NCBI RefSeq assembly: GCF_002563895.1
Contig: NZ_PDJB01000001.1
Location: forward strand, 3,145,501-3,209,500
DNA length: 64,000 bases
Source of the DNA: Pseudomonas lurida
GTDB taxonomy: Bacteria > Pseudomonadota > Gammaproteobacteria > Pseudomonadales > Pseudomonadaceae
Reading direction: 5' to 3'
Position numbers and translations under genes: made by a program. This document shows, in pieces, positions 8,347 to 18,200 of the stretch; within the stretch, counting starts at the first letter, position 1, and every line of letters starts with the position of its first letter. The notes under the pieces are model-generated. The model saw only the letters and a program-made list of their open reading frames with translations, made no database searches and was not told the origin of the DNA.

Positions 8347-9405
8347 ATGAGCACCTGGCCAGACACCCGCCTTCTCGACTTGCTGGGCATCGACGTGCCG
8401 ATCATCCAGGCCCCCATGGCCGTTGGCACCACCACCGCCATGGTTATTGCCGCCAGCCAGGCGGGCGCGCTGGGTTCACTGCCGGCGGCAGCACTGAGCA
8501 TCGAGCAACTGCGCGACGCACTGACCACCCTCCGCCAGGCGAGCCAACGGCCTATCAATGTCAATTTCTTCTGCCATCAACCGCCCGCACCCGATGCAGC
8601 GCGTGATCGACGCTGGAAGGAATTACTGGAGCCCTACTACCGCGAATTGGGCGCCGACTATGAGGCGCCGACCCCGGTCTCGAACCGCGAACCCTTCAAC
8701 GACGCGGCTTGCCAAGTAGTCGAGGAATTTCGCCCCGAGGTCGTCAGCTTTCACTTTGGCCTGCCGGAAAAATCCCTGCTGGACCGGGTAAAATCCACCG
8801 GCGCCAAAGTGCTGTCCTCGGCCACCACCGTGGAAGAAGCCCTCTGGCTGGAACAGCACGGCTGCGACGCCATTATCGCAATGGGGAGTGAAGCCGGCGG
8901 GCATCGTGGCTTGTTTCTCAGCGATGACCTCAACACCCAGATCGGTTTGTTCGCCCTGTTGCCACAAGTCGTCGACGCCGTAAGCGTGCCAGTGATTGCT
9001 GCGGGTGGTATCGGTGATGCGCGCGGGATCGTCGCGGCGTTCGCCCTGGGCGCTTCGGCGGTCCAAATCGGTACGGCGTACCTGTTCACTCCCGAAGCCA
9101 ATGTCACCGCGTCCCATCATTATGCGTTGCGCCATGCCCAGGCCAGTGAGACCGCGCTGACCAACCTGTTTACCGGTCGCCCGGCACGCGGCATTGTCAA
9201 CCGCGTGATGCGTGAGCTGGGTGCGATCAACCCCGCCGCGCCTGCCTTCCCGACCTCCGGCGGCGCGCTGATTCCGCTCAAGGCCAAGGATGAGGCGGGC
9301 TTCAGCAACCTGTGGTCCGGCCAGGCCCTGCGCCTGGGCAAAGACACCACCACCTATGAGTTGACGCGTGAACTGGCGGAGCAGGCACTGGCCAAGCTCA
9401 GCTAG
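8347..9405 (+). CDS. Nitronate monooxygenase family flavoprotein
   Basis: An FMN enzyme of the 2-nitropropane dioxygenase/nitronate monooxygenase family (352 residues), which oxidises alkyl nitronates such as propionate-3-nitronate. Motifs: GIDVPIIQAPMAVG at the N-terminus, HGCDAIIAMGSEAGGHRG with the catalytic His region, VPVIAAGGIGDARGI for phosphate binding, and ALGASAVQIGTAYL. The Shine-Dalgarno GGAGAAG precedes the ATG. It appears to be a single gene between the hydrolase and the mod operon. Confidence 0.9.
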   Translation: MSTWPDTRLLDLLGIDVPIIQAPMAVGTTTAMVIAASQAGALGSLPAAALSIEQLRDALTTLRQASQRPINVNFFCHQPPAPDAARDRRWKELLEPYYRELGADYEAPTPVSNREPFNDAACQVVEEFRPEVVSFHFGLPEKSLLDRVKSTGAKVLSSATTVEEALWLEQHGCDAIIAMGSEAGGHRGLFLSDDLNTQIGLFALLPQVVDAVSVPVIAAGGIGDARGIVAAFALGASAVQIGTAYLFTPEANVTASHHYALRHAQASETALTNLFTGRPARGIVNRVMRELGAINPAAPAFPTSGGALIPLKAKDEAGFSNLWSGQALRLGKDTTTYELTRELAEQALAKLS

Positions 9406-9447
9406 CACTGTCCTGCGCGGCAACTTTGCACTGTACCGGCAATGGCC

Positions 9448-9477
9448 AACCGCTATATATTCTCATACATAGCGGTT
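9448..9477 (+). promoter_or_regulatory. ModE-type operator upstream of modA
   Basis: Perfect 9-base arms AACCGCTAT and ATAGCGGTT, separated by 12 bases including ATATTCTCATAC, lie 48 bases before the modA start. This resembles the ModE box (CGCTATATA, spacer, TATATAGCG). ModE represses modABC when molybdate is plentiful. No modE gene is in the window. Confidence 0.75.
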
Positions 9478-9494
9478 AAGCCTTCTACCTATAA

Positions 9495-10283
<789 letters not shown>

Positions 10284-10964
10284 ATGCCGTTATCGAGTGC
10301 CGACTTTTCCGCGATCTGGCTGACCATCAAGCTGGCTTCATTGACCACCGTGATCCTGCTGGTCATCGGCACTCCGATTGCCCTGTGGCTGTCGCGCACC
10401 CGCTCCTGGTGGCGCGGCCCGATCGGCGCTGTCGTGGCCCTGCCGCTGGTGTTGCCACCGACGGTGATTGGCTTTTACCTGCTGCTGACCATGGGCCCCA
10501 ATGGCTACTTTGGCCAGTTCACCCAATGGCTGGGCCTGGGCACCCTCACCTTCAGCTTTGCCGGGTTGGTGATTGGCTCGGTGATCTATTCGATGCCGTT
10601 CGTGGTGCAGCCATTGCAGAACGCCTTCTCCGCCATCGGCACACGCCCGCTGGAAGTGGCCGCGACGTTGCGGGCCAACCCATGGGACACCTTTTTCAGC
10701 GTGATCCTGCCCCTGGCGCGACCCGGGTTCATGACCGCGTCGATCCTGGGTTTTGCGCACACCGTCGGTGAATTCGGCGTGGTGTTGATGATCGGCGGCA
10801 ATATCCCGGACAAGACCCGGGTGGTGTCGGTACAGATCTACGACCATGTGGAAGCGATGGAATATGCCCAGGCTCATTGGCTGGCCGGCTCCATGGTGGT
10901 GTTCGCGTTCCTGGTATTGCTGGGGCTCTACTCCAGCCGTAAAACCAAAATGGGCTGGAGTTGA
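10284..10964 (+). CDS. modB: Molybdate ABC transporter permease
   Basis: The inner-membrane permease of ModABC (226 residues, about five or six membrane spans). The cytoplasmic EAA loop that docks on ModC reads [20 protein letters not shown]. The sequence [16 protein letters not shown] is typical of ModB. The start directly abuts the modA stop and the stop codon overlaps the modC ATG by one base (TGATG), so translation of the three genes is coupled. Confidence 0.96.
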   Translation: MPLSSADFSAIWLTIKLASLTTVILLVIGTPIALWLSRTRSWWRGPIGAVVALPLVLPPTVIGFYLLLTMGPNGYFGQFTQWLGLGTLTFSFAGLVIGSVIYSMPFVVQPLQNAFSAIGTRPLEVAATLRANPWDTFFSVILPLARPGFMTASILGFAHTVGEFGVVLMIGGNIPDKTRVVSVQIYDHVEAMEYAQAHWLAGSMVVFAFLVLLGLYSSRKTKMGWS

Positions 10965-12049
10965 TGTCGATGATTGATGTACGCCTGCACCTTGCGTATC
11001 CGGGCTTTGGCCTCGATGTGGACCTGCACCTGCCCGGCCGCGGCGTCACCGCCCTGTATGGGCACTCCGGTTCCGGCAAGACCACCTGCCTGCGCTGTAT
11101 TGCTGGGCTGGAGCGCGCCGATGACGGTTTTATCCAGGTCAATGATGAAGTCTGGCAAGACAGTCGCAACGGGGTGTTCGTGCCACCGCATAGGCGTGCG
11201 GTGGGGTATGTGTTTCAGGAAGCCAGCCTGTTCCCGCATCTGTCGGTACGGGCCAACCTGGAGTTCGGCCTCAAGCGCATCCCCCGCCAACAGCGCCGTG
11301 TGGACATGGCCCAGGCCACGCAATTACTGGGCATCGGCCACCTGCTTGACCGCCATCCCCAACATCTTTCCGGCGGTGAGCGCCAGCGCATCGGCATCGC
11401 CCGTGCCTTGCTCACCAGCCCAAGCCTGCTGTTGATGGACGAACCCCTGGCCGCCCTCGACAGCAAGCGCAAAGGCGAAATCCTGCCGTACCTCGAACGC
11501 CTGCACGATGAACTGGAGATCCCGGTGCTGTATGTCAGCCATGCCCAGGATGAAGTGGCACGCCTGGCCGATCACATCGTGTTGCTCAGTGACGGCAAGG
11601 CCTTGGCCAGCGGCCCTATCGGCGAGACCCTGGCGCGGCTCGACCTGCCCATGGCCCTGGGCGACGACGCCGGTGTCGTCATCAACGGTACGGTCAGTGC
11701 CTACGACGAGCACTATCAGTTGCTCACCCTGCAACTGCCGGACAGCGCCCTGCAAATGCGCGTGGCCCATGCGCCGTTGGCACTGGGCAAGGCGCTGCGT
11801 ATCAAGGTGCAGGCGCGTGATGTCAGCCTGAGCCTGCAAGCCGAGGAACACAGCAGCATCCTCAACCGCCTGCCGGTGACGGTCACCCAGGCGATCCCGG
11901 CGGACAACAGCGCTCACGTGCTGGTGCGCCTGGACGCCGCCGGCACGCCGTTGCTGGCGCGGATCACGCGGTTCTCCCGCGACCACTTGCAATTGCACCC
12001 CGGCCAGGCGCTGTGGGCGCAGATCAAGGCCGTCGCGGTATTGGCGTAA
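10964..12049 (+). CDS. modC: Molybdate ABC transporter ATP-binding protein
   Basis: The ATPase of the molybdate importer, 361 residues. Walker A is GHSGSGKTT, the signature is [15 protein letters not shown], Walker B is [12 protein letters not shown] and the switch His lies in YVSHAQDE. After about residue 285 comes a C-terminal Mop/TOBE domain ([17 protein letters not shown]) that binds oxyanion. I chose the ATG at 10964, which overlaps the modB stop; an in-frame TTG lies one codon upstream and a second ATG at 10970. It is the last gene of the operon. Confidence 0.96.
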   Translation: MSMIDVRLHLAYPGFGLDVDLHLPGRGVTALYGHSGSGKTTCLRCIAGLERADDGFIQVNDEVWQDSRNGVFVPPHRRAVGYVFQEASLFPHLSVRANLEFGLKRIPRQQRRVDMAQATQLLGIGHLLDRHPQHLSGGERQRIGIARALLTSPSLLLMDEPLAALDSKRKGEILPYLERLHDELEIPVLYVSHAQDEVARLADHIVLLSDGKALASGPIGETLARLDLPMALGDDAGVVINGTVSAYDEHYQLLTLQLPDSALQMRVAHAPLALGKALRIKVQARDVSLSLQAEEHSSILNRLPVTVTQAIPADNSAHVLVRLDAAGTPLLARITRFSRDHLQLHPGQALWAQIKAVAVLA

Positions 12050-12127
12050 GCAACCTTTTGGCACCACCGCATACGGCTGCGGTCAATCAGACATACCGGC
12101 CTGATTTGTTGCCAAGGAACCTGCCCC

Positions 12128-13165
12128 ATGTCCGACTCTGCGCTACCCCGTGACCTGCATTACGTTGACGACACCCAGCCTGGCATCCGTCGCAAGACGG
12201 TGCGCGGCAAGTTCCACTACTTCGACCCCAAGGGCGTACGCATCACTGATGCGGATGAAATCAAGCGCCTTAACGCCCTGGCGGTCCCTCCGGCCTATAC
12301 CGACGTGTGGATCTGCGCCGACCCGAGCGGCCACCTGCAAGCCACCGGCCGCGATGCCCGTGGGCGCAAGCAGTACCGCTACCACGCGCGCTGGCGCGAG
12401 GTGCGCGACAGCGACAAGTACGCTCGGCTGCAGGAATTCGGCAACGCCCTGCCGAAACTGCGCAAACAGTTGGAAGCGCAAATCGCCGAACCCGGCTTCA
12501 CCCGCGAAAAGGTGCTGGCCACGGTGGTGATGCTGCTGGATGCGACGCTGATCCGCGTCGGCAACACCCAATATGCGCGGGACAATAAGTCCTACGGGCT
12601 GACCACGTTGCGCACCCGCCATGTGGACGTGAAAGGCAGCGAGATCCAGTTCCAGTTCCGTGGCAAGAGTGGCGTCGAGCACCAGATCAGCGTCAAGGAC
12701 CGGCGCCTGGCCACCGTAGTCAAGCGCTGCCTGGAATTGCCGGGGCAGAACCTGTTCCAGTACCTGGACGAGGACGGCGAACGGCACACCGTCAGCTCCC
12801 ATGACGTGAATGAATACCTGCACAGCCTTACCGGTGCGGACTTCACCGCCAAGGACTACCGCACCTGGGCCGGCACCGCCATGGCGCTGGCAGTGTTGCG
12901 GGAGTTGGAGTGGCAACCTGAGTCCGATGCCAAGCGCCACGTCGTGGCCATGGTCAAGGATGTCGCCAAGCAACTGGGTAACACCCCGGCGGTGTGTCGC
13001 AAATGCTACATCCACCCCGCCGTACTGGAGCATTTCAGCCTGGGTGAACTCTCCAGGCTACCCAAGCCGAGGATACGCAAAGGGCTCAAGGCCGAAGAGG
13101 TGGCCTTGGCGATGTTCCTTGAACAACTGGCGGCGGACTTGCCGAAAAAAGCCAAGGCGGGTTAG
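12128..13165 (+). CDS. DNA topoisomerase IB (poxvirus-like)
   Basis: Relaxes DNA supercoils through a 3'-phosphotyrosine intermediate. The 345-residue protein has the bacterial/poxviral TopIB architecture: N-terminal domain with PPAYTDVWICADP and GRKQYRYH, then the catalytic domain with ATVVMLLDATLIRVGN (catalytic Arg), FRGKSGVEH (catalytic Lys) and AKDYRTWAGT. The nucleophilic tyrosine is probably Tyr294 in CRKCYIHPAVLE. Length fits the family. It appears to be monocistronic. Confidence 0.93.
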   Translation: MSDSALPRDLHYVDDTQPGIRRKTVRGKFHYFDPKGVRITDADEIKRLNALAVPPAYTDVWICADPSGHLQATGRDARGRKQYRYHARWREVRDSDKYARLQEFGNALPKLRKQLEAQIAEPGFTREKVLATVVMLLDATLIRVGNTQYARDNKSYGLTTLRTRHVDVKGSEIQFQFRGKSGVEHQISVKDRRLATVVKRCLELPGQNLFQYLDEDGERHTVSSHDVNEYLHSLTGADFTAKDYRTWAGTAMALAVLRELEWQPESDAKRHVVAMVKDVAKQLGNTPAVCRKCYIHPAVLEHFSLGELSRLPKPRIRKGLKAEEVALAMFLEQLAADLPKKAKAG

Positions 13166-13289
13166 GCTTGGCCTCCCTTCCGACGCACGGGACGACCGCC
13201 GACGTGAACCACTAAGCCTTCCAAAATGTATCTGCAACGAGCCGCCTGGCGCGCTTGTTGGCCTGTCCGACATTTTTTTGGAGGTGCTG

Positions 13290-14912
13290 ATGACTGACGT
13301 CAACCGGCCGCCCACGCTTGTTTCCTTGCAACACCTGAGTGTCCAGTTCGCCAATGGCGAAACCCTGCTCGACGACCTGAGCCTGTCCATCGACCACACG
13401 CCCACCGGGATTGTGGGGCGTAACGGCCGCGGTAAAAGTATCCTCGCCAAATTGATCGCCGGGGTGTTGCCGCCCTCCTCCGGCACACTGAACGGCCCAT
13501 CCCGCGTGACGTACGTACCGCAGGGCATCGTGGTAGCACCGGGCGAAACCGTCGCTGACCTCACCGGCACCGCCGCGACCCTGGCAGCCCTGGCTCGCAT
13601 GGCCCAGGGCGCGGCGCAGGTCGATGACCTGGCGTTGATCGATGACCGCTGGGACCTGGCCGAGCGTTTGCGCAGCGCCCTGGATGCAGCGGGCCTGCAA
13701 GCACTGGGTGCCGATACCCCGGCCGATCGGCTCAGCGGCGGCCAGTTGGCCCGGGTCGCCGTGATAGGTGCACTGTTATCCACGCCACCTTTGCTGGTGC
13801 TCGACGAACCCACCAACCATCTCGACAGCGACGGCCGTGCCTGGCTGCTGCGCGTGCTCGGGGCTTGGCGCGGTGGCCTGGTGGTGGTCAGCCATGACCG
13901 GCAATTACTCAACACCATGGCGCGCATCATTGAACTGTCGCCGCTCGGCGTCCACGTATATGGCGGCAACTACGATGACTATCGACAACAGCGCGATGCC
14001 CAGCAACAGGCTGCCATCGCCGCACTGGAACACGCACGCCTGGAGCGCAGTCGCAACCGTCGACGCTTGCAAAAGGAGCATGACAGCCTGCAGCGTAACG
14101 CTGCTCGCTCCCGCAAGCATGCCGAGACGGCCAACGTCGACCGGTTCACCAAGGCGCGCTGGAAAGGCGCCGCCACGGAAGTTGTCAGCAGCGTGCGCAG
14201 CACGCATTGGCAACACAAACATGTACTGGATGCCCAGGTGCGCGAGGCCTACGAACGGGTCGAGGATGAAACACCGACGCTGTTGGCGTTGCCCGCCTCA
14301 GCAGTGCCCAACGGCCGCCAGGTGCTGTCGCTGGTAGACGCACAACTGCCGTGGTTGCCCTCCACCTGCCTGAACATCCACCTCGCCGGCCCGGCGCGCG
14401 TCGCCGTGCGCGGGCCAAACGGTTGCGGCAAGTCGACGCTGCTCAAGGTATTGGCGGGCGAGTGGCGGGCGGTGAGCGGAGAATGCCGCGTGCAGGTGCC
14501 CAGCGCCTATATCGACCAGCACCTCACCCTGCTGGATGACCGACGCAGCATCATTGAACAGCTTAACCTGCTGGACACACCACTGGCCGAAGCCGAACTG
14601 CGTACGCGCCTGGCCTTGCTGCAACTGGACGCCTTGCGTGTCACCCAGCCGGCCGGCCAACTGAGTGGCGGCGAACGCTTGAAGGCGGCGATGGCCATCG
14701 CGTTGTGGCGCGAGGTGCCGGCGCAGCTGCTGTTGCTGGACGAGCCCACCAATCACCTGGACCTCGAATCGGTGATGGCTTTTGAGCAGGCGTTGCACGG
14801 TTTTACCGGCGCCCTGCTGGTGGTGTCCCATGACCCGGCGTTTGTGCAGGCGATCAAGCCGACGCACTTTCTGGATTGGCATTGTGCAGGGTGGACCCTG
14901 GAGCGTGCCTGA
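13290..14912 (+). CDS. ABC-F family ATPase
   Basis: A soluble protein of 540 residues with two ABC domains and no membrane part, the layout of ABC-F translation factors. First domain: GRNGRGKS, LSGGQLARV and VLDEPTNHLD. Second domain: GPNGCGKSTLLKVLAG, LSGGERLKAAMA and LLDEPTNHLD. A charged linker lies between them (about 225-300, AALEHARLERSRNRRRLQKE). Such proteins act on the ribosome to relieve stalling or protect against antibiotics; which role applies here cannot be read. The ATG at 13290 has TTGGAGGTGC upstream. The open frame extends much further upstream, but only inside the topoisomerase gene. Confidence 0.93.
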   Translation: MTDVNRPPTLVSLQHLSVQFANGETLLDDLSLSIDHTPTGIVGRNGRGKSILAKLIAGVLPPSSGTLNGPSRVTYVPQGIVVAPGETVADLTGTAATLAALARMAQGAAQVDDLALIDDRWDLAERLRSALDAAGLQALGADTPADRLSGGQLARVAVIGALLSTPPLLVLDEPTNHLDSDGRAWLLRVLGAWRGGLVVVSHDRQLLNTMARIIELSPLGVHVYGGNYDDYRQQRDAQQQAAIAALEHARLERSRNRRRLQKEHDSLQRNAARSRKHAETANVDRFTKARWKGAATEVVSSVRSTHWQHKHVLDAQVREAYERVEDETPTLLALPASAVPNGRQVLSLVDAQLPWLPSTCLNIHLAGPARVAVRGPNGCGKSTLLKVLAGEWRAVSGECRVQVPSAYIDQHLTLLDDRRSIIEQLNLLDTPLAEAELRTRLALLQLDALRVTQPAGQLSGGERLKAAMAIALWREVPAQLLLLDEPTNHLDLESVMAFEQALHGFTGALLVVSHDPAFVQAIKPTHFLDWHCAGWTLERA

Positions 14913-14981
14913 GGTCATTGCATGCGCGCTGAAAGCGTCCTACGGTAGTGGCCGGATAATCTCACCGAGGAACCCGGCCTT

Positions 14982-15686
14982 ATGCTGCCTTCGCCGCGCA
15001 AGCCCTACGTCAATGCTGCACTTGCCCATCGACAGCGCTGGCGTGGCCGTGTCGGGCTGATGCTGGTGGCCAGCCTGTCGGTACTGGCGGGCATGACCGA
15101 TGCTATCGGCTTTATGGCGAGCGGCGACTTTGTTTCGTTCATGAGCGGCAACACCACGCGCCTCGCGGTGGCGATCAGCGCAGGAGACCTTGGCTTGACC
15201 GGGCGGCTGCTGTTGCTGGTCGCGACATTTGTGGTGGGTAATGCGTTGGGCGTGGTGGTCAGCCGAATGAGCCGCCGCCATGCCTTGCCTTTGCTGCTGT
15301 GTATTGCCGCCCTGCTATGCGGTGCGGCATGGCTGCCGTTCGCCGATACGTTGCTTGCGCTGCTGGCGGCGATCATCGCAATGGGCATGCTCAATGCCGC
15401 CGTGGAAGAGGTCAACGGGCTGCCGGTGGGACTGACCTACGTAACCGGAGCGCTTTCACGCTTTGGCCGCGGGTTGGGTCGCTGGCTGCTCGGGGAGCGC
15501 CGCAGTGGCTGGCGCGTGCAGTTGATCCCCTGGGCCGGGATGTTTGTGGGGGCAATCATTGGCGCGCTGTTGGAGCAACAGATGGGCTTGAAGGCGTTGC
15601 TGGTCAGCGGCGTGTTGGCGGGCTTGCTGGGGCTGGTATCCCTCAAGATTCCGCGTCGCTGGCACCTGGGTTACATGCCGCGCTGA
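14982..15686 (+). CDS. YoaK/DUF1275 family membrane protein
   Basis: A 234-residue inner-membrane protein with about six predicted spans. It carries the family signature GMTDAIGFMASGDFVSFMSGNTTRLAV-like start (here ADAIGF and MSGNTT segments), followed by NALGVVVSRMSRR and GLTYVTGALSRFG. DUF1275 proteins are widespread and of unproven function. The gene stands alone on the plus strand and is followed by an inverted repeat at 15698-15760. Confidence 0.88.
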   Translation: MLPSPRKPYVNAALAHRQRWRGRVGLMLVASLSVLAGMTDAIGFMASGDFVSFMSGNTTRLAVAISAGDLGLTGRLLLLVATFVVGNALGVVVSRMSRRHALPLLLCIAALLCGAAWLPFADTLLALLAAIIAMGMLNAAVEEVNGLPVGLTYVTGALSRFGRGLGRWLLGERRSGWRVQLIPWAGMFVGAIIGALLEQQMGLKALLVSGVLAGLLGLVSLKIPRRWHLGYMPR

Positions 15687-15697
15687 AGAAAGGGGAT

Positions 15698-15760
15698 GCT
15701 CGCCCGACGTTTAGGCCTCGACGTCCGTGTACTGGTAAAGAGCCATCATGTCGGGCGAGC
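15698..15760. repeat. Inverted repeat with 11-base perfect arms
   Basis: GCTCGCCCGAC (15698-15708) pairs perfectly with GTCGGGCGAGC (15750-15760) across a 41-base loop, 12 bases after the YoaK stop codon. There is no T-run after it, so it does not look like a standard intrinsic terminator. Confidence 0.6.
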
Positions 15761-15777
15761 GGGTGAATCATAAGCTA

Positions 15778-15804
15778 ATGCCTGGCGACTGTCGTGCCAG
15801 GCAT
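15778..15804 (-). repeat. Hairpin between convergent genes
   Basis: ATGCCTGGC and GCCAGGCAT form a perfect 9-base stem with a 9-base loop, 25 bases beyond the stop of the minus-strand lipoprotein gene. It could act as a transcription terminator, but neither strand has a clear T-run. Confidence 0.5.
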
Positions 15805-15829
15805 TTCCGAAAACCACTAAGGTAACGGA

Positions 15830-16183
15830 TTACAGGCAAGTCGCGAGTGCGGCCAAGCGGCGCTTGGCTGGCATGTTGTCTTCTGCTGCGTAGTACTTGA
15901 TGGTGGAGCCGTTGCCCGCGCTTTGCACGTCGACGAAGTAGTCCCCAGCGGTGGTGTACACGGTAAAACCGCCCGCCGCGATCGGCTCCTTGAAGCCGCC
16001 GGCGTCAACGCCGAACACGCTTTCGTCCTGCCAGCCGAACTGGACGCATTCGGCAACTACCAGGGTGGCCTTGTCCGAAGCCAGGGTTTTGTAAGGCGTG
16101 CCCGCGCGCGCCTCCTTCATCTTCGAACCCGCGCAACCGGCCAGGGCCGCCAGTACCAGTGCGCCAATTACCACCTTGTGCAT
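15830..16183 (-). CDS. Lipoprotein, unknown function (paralogue of 3644-3997)
   Basis: A 117-residue lipoprotein: MHKVVIGALVLAALAGC, lipobox LAGC with Cys17. The mature part contains a cysteine pair (VVAECVQFG and the C-terminal ATCL) and the segment GNGSTIKYYAAEDNM, aligned with SSGSSIKLYESMSNV of the lipoprotein at 3644-3997. I chose the ATG at 16183, with GGAG upstream, rather than a start 26 codons earlier that would bury the signal peptide. Confidence 0.78.
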   Translation of the reverse strand: MHKVVIGALVLAALAGCAGSKMKEARAGTPYKTLASDKATLVVAECVQFGWQDESVFGVDAGGFKEPIAAGGFTVYTTAGDYFVDVQSAGNGSTIKYYAAEDNMPAKRRLAALATCL

Positions 16184-16320
16184 GCCATTGCTCCGTTGGA
16201 AAAAAACGCGACTGTACCATTGCCGTGGCGCGGACTGACGGCTGCATGAACTTTGTTTCACTGTGAAGGAAGCTGGCGCCCTCTATATTGACCAGGCTCA
16301 TTTTTAGAAGTATCCCTTCT

Positions 16321-16345
16321 GCCCGCCCTCCCGCGGGCTTTTTTT
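16321..16345 (+). terminator. Plus-strand intrinsic terminator without an upstream plus-strand gene
   Basis: GCCCGC/GCGGGC stem (16321-16338) followed by seven T on the plus strand only. Both flanking genes are on the minus strand, so it does not terminate either. It may end a short non-coding RNA starting within about 16200-16300. Confidence 0.7.
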
Positions 16346-16356
16346 CGCCTGTATTC

Positions 16357-16668
16357 TCAGAGCAGCCAGCGGAACAGATAGAACAACGCCATGCTCAGCA
16401 ACACGGTCATCAACACGTTGCGCGTCCAGAACATCAATGCCACCGCACTGATGCCTGCCAACAGGTAAGGGTTGGCCGGGCTCAGGTTGAGGTGGTGATC
16501 GGCCAGGAAAATGATCGGCCCGCAAATCGCGGTGAGCATCCCGGGTACGGCAAACCCGAGGAACTCCCGCGCACCACGGTTGAGGCGCACGGGAAGGCGC
16601 GGCTCGATGAACAGGTAACGGTTGAAAAATACCACCAGGCCCATGGCCACAATCATGATGTAGATCAT
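16357..16668 (-). CDS. azlD: Branched-chain amino acid exporter, small subunit AzlD
   Basis: A 103-residue membrane protein with three or four predicted spans (MIYIMIVAMGLVVFFNRYLF; FLGFAVPGMLTAICGPIIFL; LLAGISAVALMFWTRNVLMT). It forms the AzlCD exporter with the adjacent AzlC, which exports branched-chain amino acids or analogues. The ATG at 16668 overlaps the azlC stop by four bases (ATGA), so translation is coupled. This start gives the standard AzlD length of about 100. Confidence 0.88.
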   Translation of the reverse strand: MIYIMIVAMGLVVFFNRYLFIEPRLPVRLNRGAREFLGFAVPGMLTAICGPIIFLADHHLNLSPANPYLLAGISAVALMFWTRNVLMTVLLSMALFYLFRWLL

Positions 16669-17360
16669 CGCTGCCCCACTCCCAGTCGTTTGCAGGCATA
16701 CCCCGCGCTCATGCCCAGCACGCCGGACACCACCACCGCCGATTCCCAATGCAGGAAACTCAGCCACACCGAAAACAACAGTGATACGGCCACGCAGACC
16801 ACCGTCGGGATGTCACGCACCACCGGCGTGATCAGCGCGATAAACGTGGCCGCGATGGAAAACTCCAGACCCAGTTGATCGAGGCCGGGAATGCTTTTAC
16901 CGAGCACGATGCCCGCCAGGGTGAAGAGGTTCCAGGCGATATAGAACGTCAACCCCACGCCCAGGGCGTACCAACGGTTGAAGGTCTCACGGTCGTAGTG
17001 ACTGACCAGTGCAAAGAATTCGTCGGTCAGCAGAAAGCCCAGGCTCATGCGCCAGCGGGCCTTGAGGGGTGACAGGATCGGGCGCAAGTGCATGCCATAC
17101 AGCAAATGTTGAGACGTCAGCAGCAACGTGGTCAGTACGATGGAAATCAGGCTGGCGCCGCTCTTGACCATACCGATGGCGACCAACTGGGCAGCACCGG
17201 CAAACACAATGGCGGACAAGCCCTGGGCTTCCAACGGGCTGAATTGCGCATCGATGGCCATGGAGCCGGCCAGCAGTCCCCACGGCGCGCACGCCAGGGA
17301 CAGGGGGATAACGGCGATCGCGCCGCGAGCGAAGGCGTAATGAGGTAAGGCGGTAGGCAT
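16665..17360 (-). CDS. azlC: Branched-chain amino acid exporter, large subunit AzlC
   Basis: A 231-residue inner-membrane protein of the AzlC family. It has the N-terminal motif AIAVIPLSLACAPWGLLAG, the conserved SAIVFAGAAQLVAIGM and SQHLLYGMHL segments, and about seven spans in all. It is followed by azlD with a 4-base overlap. No dedicated regulator lies beside the pair; the gene upstream on the same strand is a small helical protein. Confidence 0.9.
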   Translation of the reverse strand: MPTALPHYAFARGAIAVIPLSLACAPWGLLAGSMAIDAQFSPLEAQGLSAIVFAGAAQLVAIGMVKSGASLISIVLTTLLLTSQHLLYGMHLRPILSPLKARWRMSLGFLLTDEFFALVSHYDRETFNRWYALGVGLTFYIAWNLFTLAGIVLGKSIPGLDQLGLEFSIAATFIALITPVVRDIPTVVCVAVSLLFSVWLSFLHWESAVVVSGVLGMSAGYACKRLGVGQR

Positions 17361-17431
17361 GGAAACGGCTCATCGACAGACAGTCGACAAGCATGCCATT
17401 GCAACAATGGAGCTGTCTTGAACGATCTTGC

Positions 17432-17695
17432 TCAGGCGAGCCTGACCGACACTTGCTCTACCGAATCACGCGCTTCACGCAGTTCATAGGCGTCCTGGTT
17501 GAGCCGGTGAATGGTATTGAGCAGACGCTGGCGCAGCACCTCATCGCCCAGTTTTTCGACGGCACGCATCAGGTCGAACGCCGCGGTTTCGTTATTGTCC
17601 GCGACGGAGTCCAGGGTCTTGCGCAGGTTGCGAGTGGCACGGGTCACGCGGTGTCTTCCTTCATCAGCAATGGGCAGGCACTTTAGGACATTCAT
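17432..17695 (-). CDS. Small helical protein, unknown function
   Basis: An 87-residue, mostly helical protein (RVTRATRNLRKTLDSVADNN...LGDEVLRQRLLNTIHRLNQDAY). It lacks a signal peptide, membrane span or cysteine motif apart from one N-terminal Cys. Codon use fits the chromosome. A clear Shine-Dalgarno is not visible before the ATG at 17695. It sits between azlC (same strand) and the divergent arsenic operon. I do not recognise it. Confidence 0.55.
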   Translation of the reverse strand: MNVLKCLPIADEGRHRVTRATRNLRKTLDSVADNNETAAFDLMRAVEKLGDEVLRQRLLNTIHRLNQDAYELREARDSVEQVSVRLA

Positions 17696-17764
17696 GTTTC
17701 ATTTTAATTTCAAACACTTGTGGCGAATTCAAGCCCATTTGATCCACGTCAATCGAAGCCGGGT

Positions 17765-17794
17765 TTGACTAATACATATGGAAATACGTATATT
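17765..17794 (+). promoter_or_regulatory. arsR promoter and probable ArsR operator
   Basis: TTGACT (-35, 17765-17770) and TATATT (-10, 17789-17794) are separated by 18 bases. The spacer and -10 contain the imperfect inverted repeat AATACATATG/TACGTATATT, the kind of AT-rich dyad bound by ArsR repressors. It lies 31 bases before the arsR ATG. Confidence 0.65.
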
Positions 17795-17824
17795 CGGATA
17801 AACCTATATAAAAAGGCCCTGACC

Positions 17825-18181
17825 ATGTCGGACCTCACCTCGCCCCCCACCCTGTTCAAATGCCTGGCCGATGCCACGCGCACGCGCCTGACGTTATTGA
17901 TCCTGCGCGAAGGCGAACTTTGCGTGTGTGAATTGATCCATGCCTTGGACGAAAGCCAACCCAAAGTTTCACGTCACCTCGCGCAACTGCGCAGTTGCGG
18001 GTTGCTGTTGGACCGTCGTCAGGGTCAATGGATCTACTACCGCATCAACCCGGCATTGCCCGACTGGGTGACCGAGGTGCTGCACACCACCCTGCAAGCC
18101 AACCAGCCATGGTTGCACACCGACGCACAGCGTCTGGATGCAATGGGCGACAGACCACAACGGGCCAGCACCTGCTGCTGA
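17825..18181 (+). CDS. arsR: Arsenite-responsive repressor ArsR
   Basis: A 118-residue SmtB/ArsR winged-helix repressor. It has [22 protein letters not shown], in which the CVC pair is the classical arsenite-binding site in helix alpha3, followed by the recognition helix [18 protein letters not shown]. The protein ends in STCC, a further possible thiol pair. It is the first gene of arsR-arsB-arsC-arsH, and arsenite binding would release the operator just upstream. I use the ATG at 17825; a longer in-frame start would run through the promoter. Confidence 0.95.
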   Translation: MSDLTSPPTLFKCLADATRTRLTLLILREGELCVCELIHALDESQPKVSRHLAQLRSCGLLLDRRQGQWIYYRINPALPDWVTEVLHTTLQANQPWLHTDAQRLDAMGDRPQRASTCC

Positions 18182-18200
18182 GCCATCGGAGCGTTTATTC

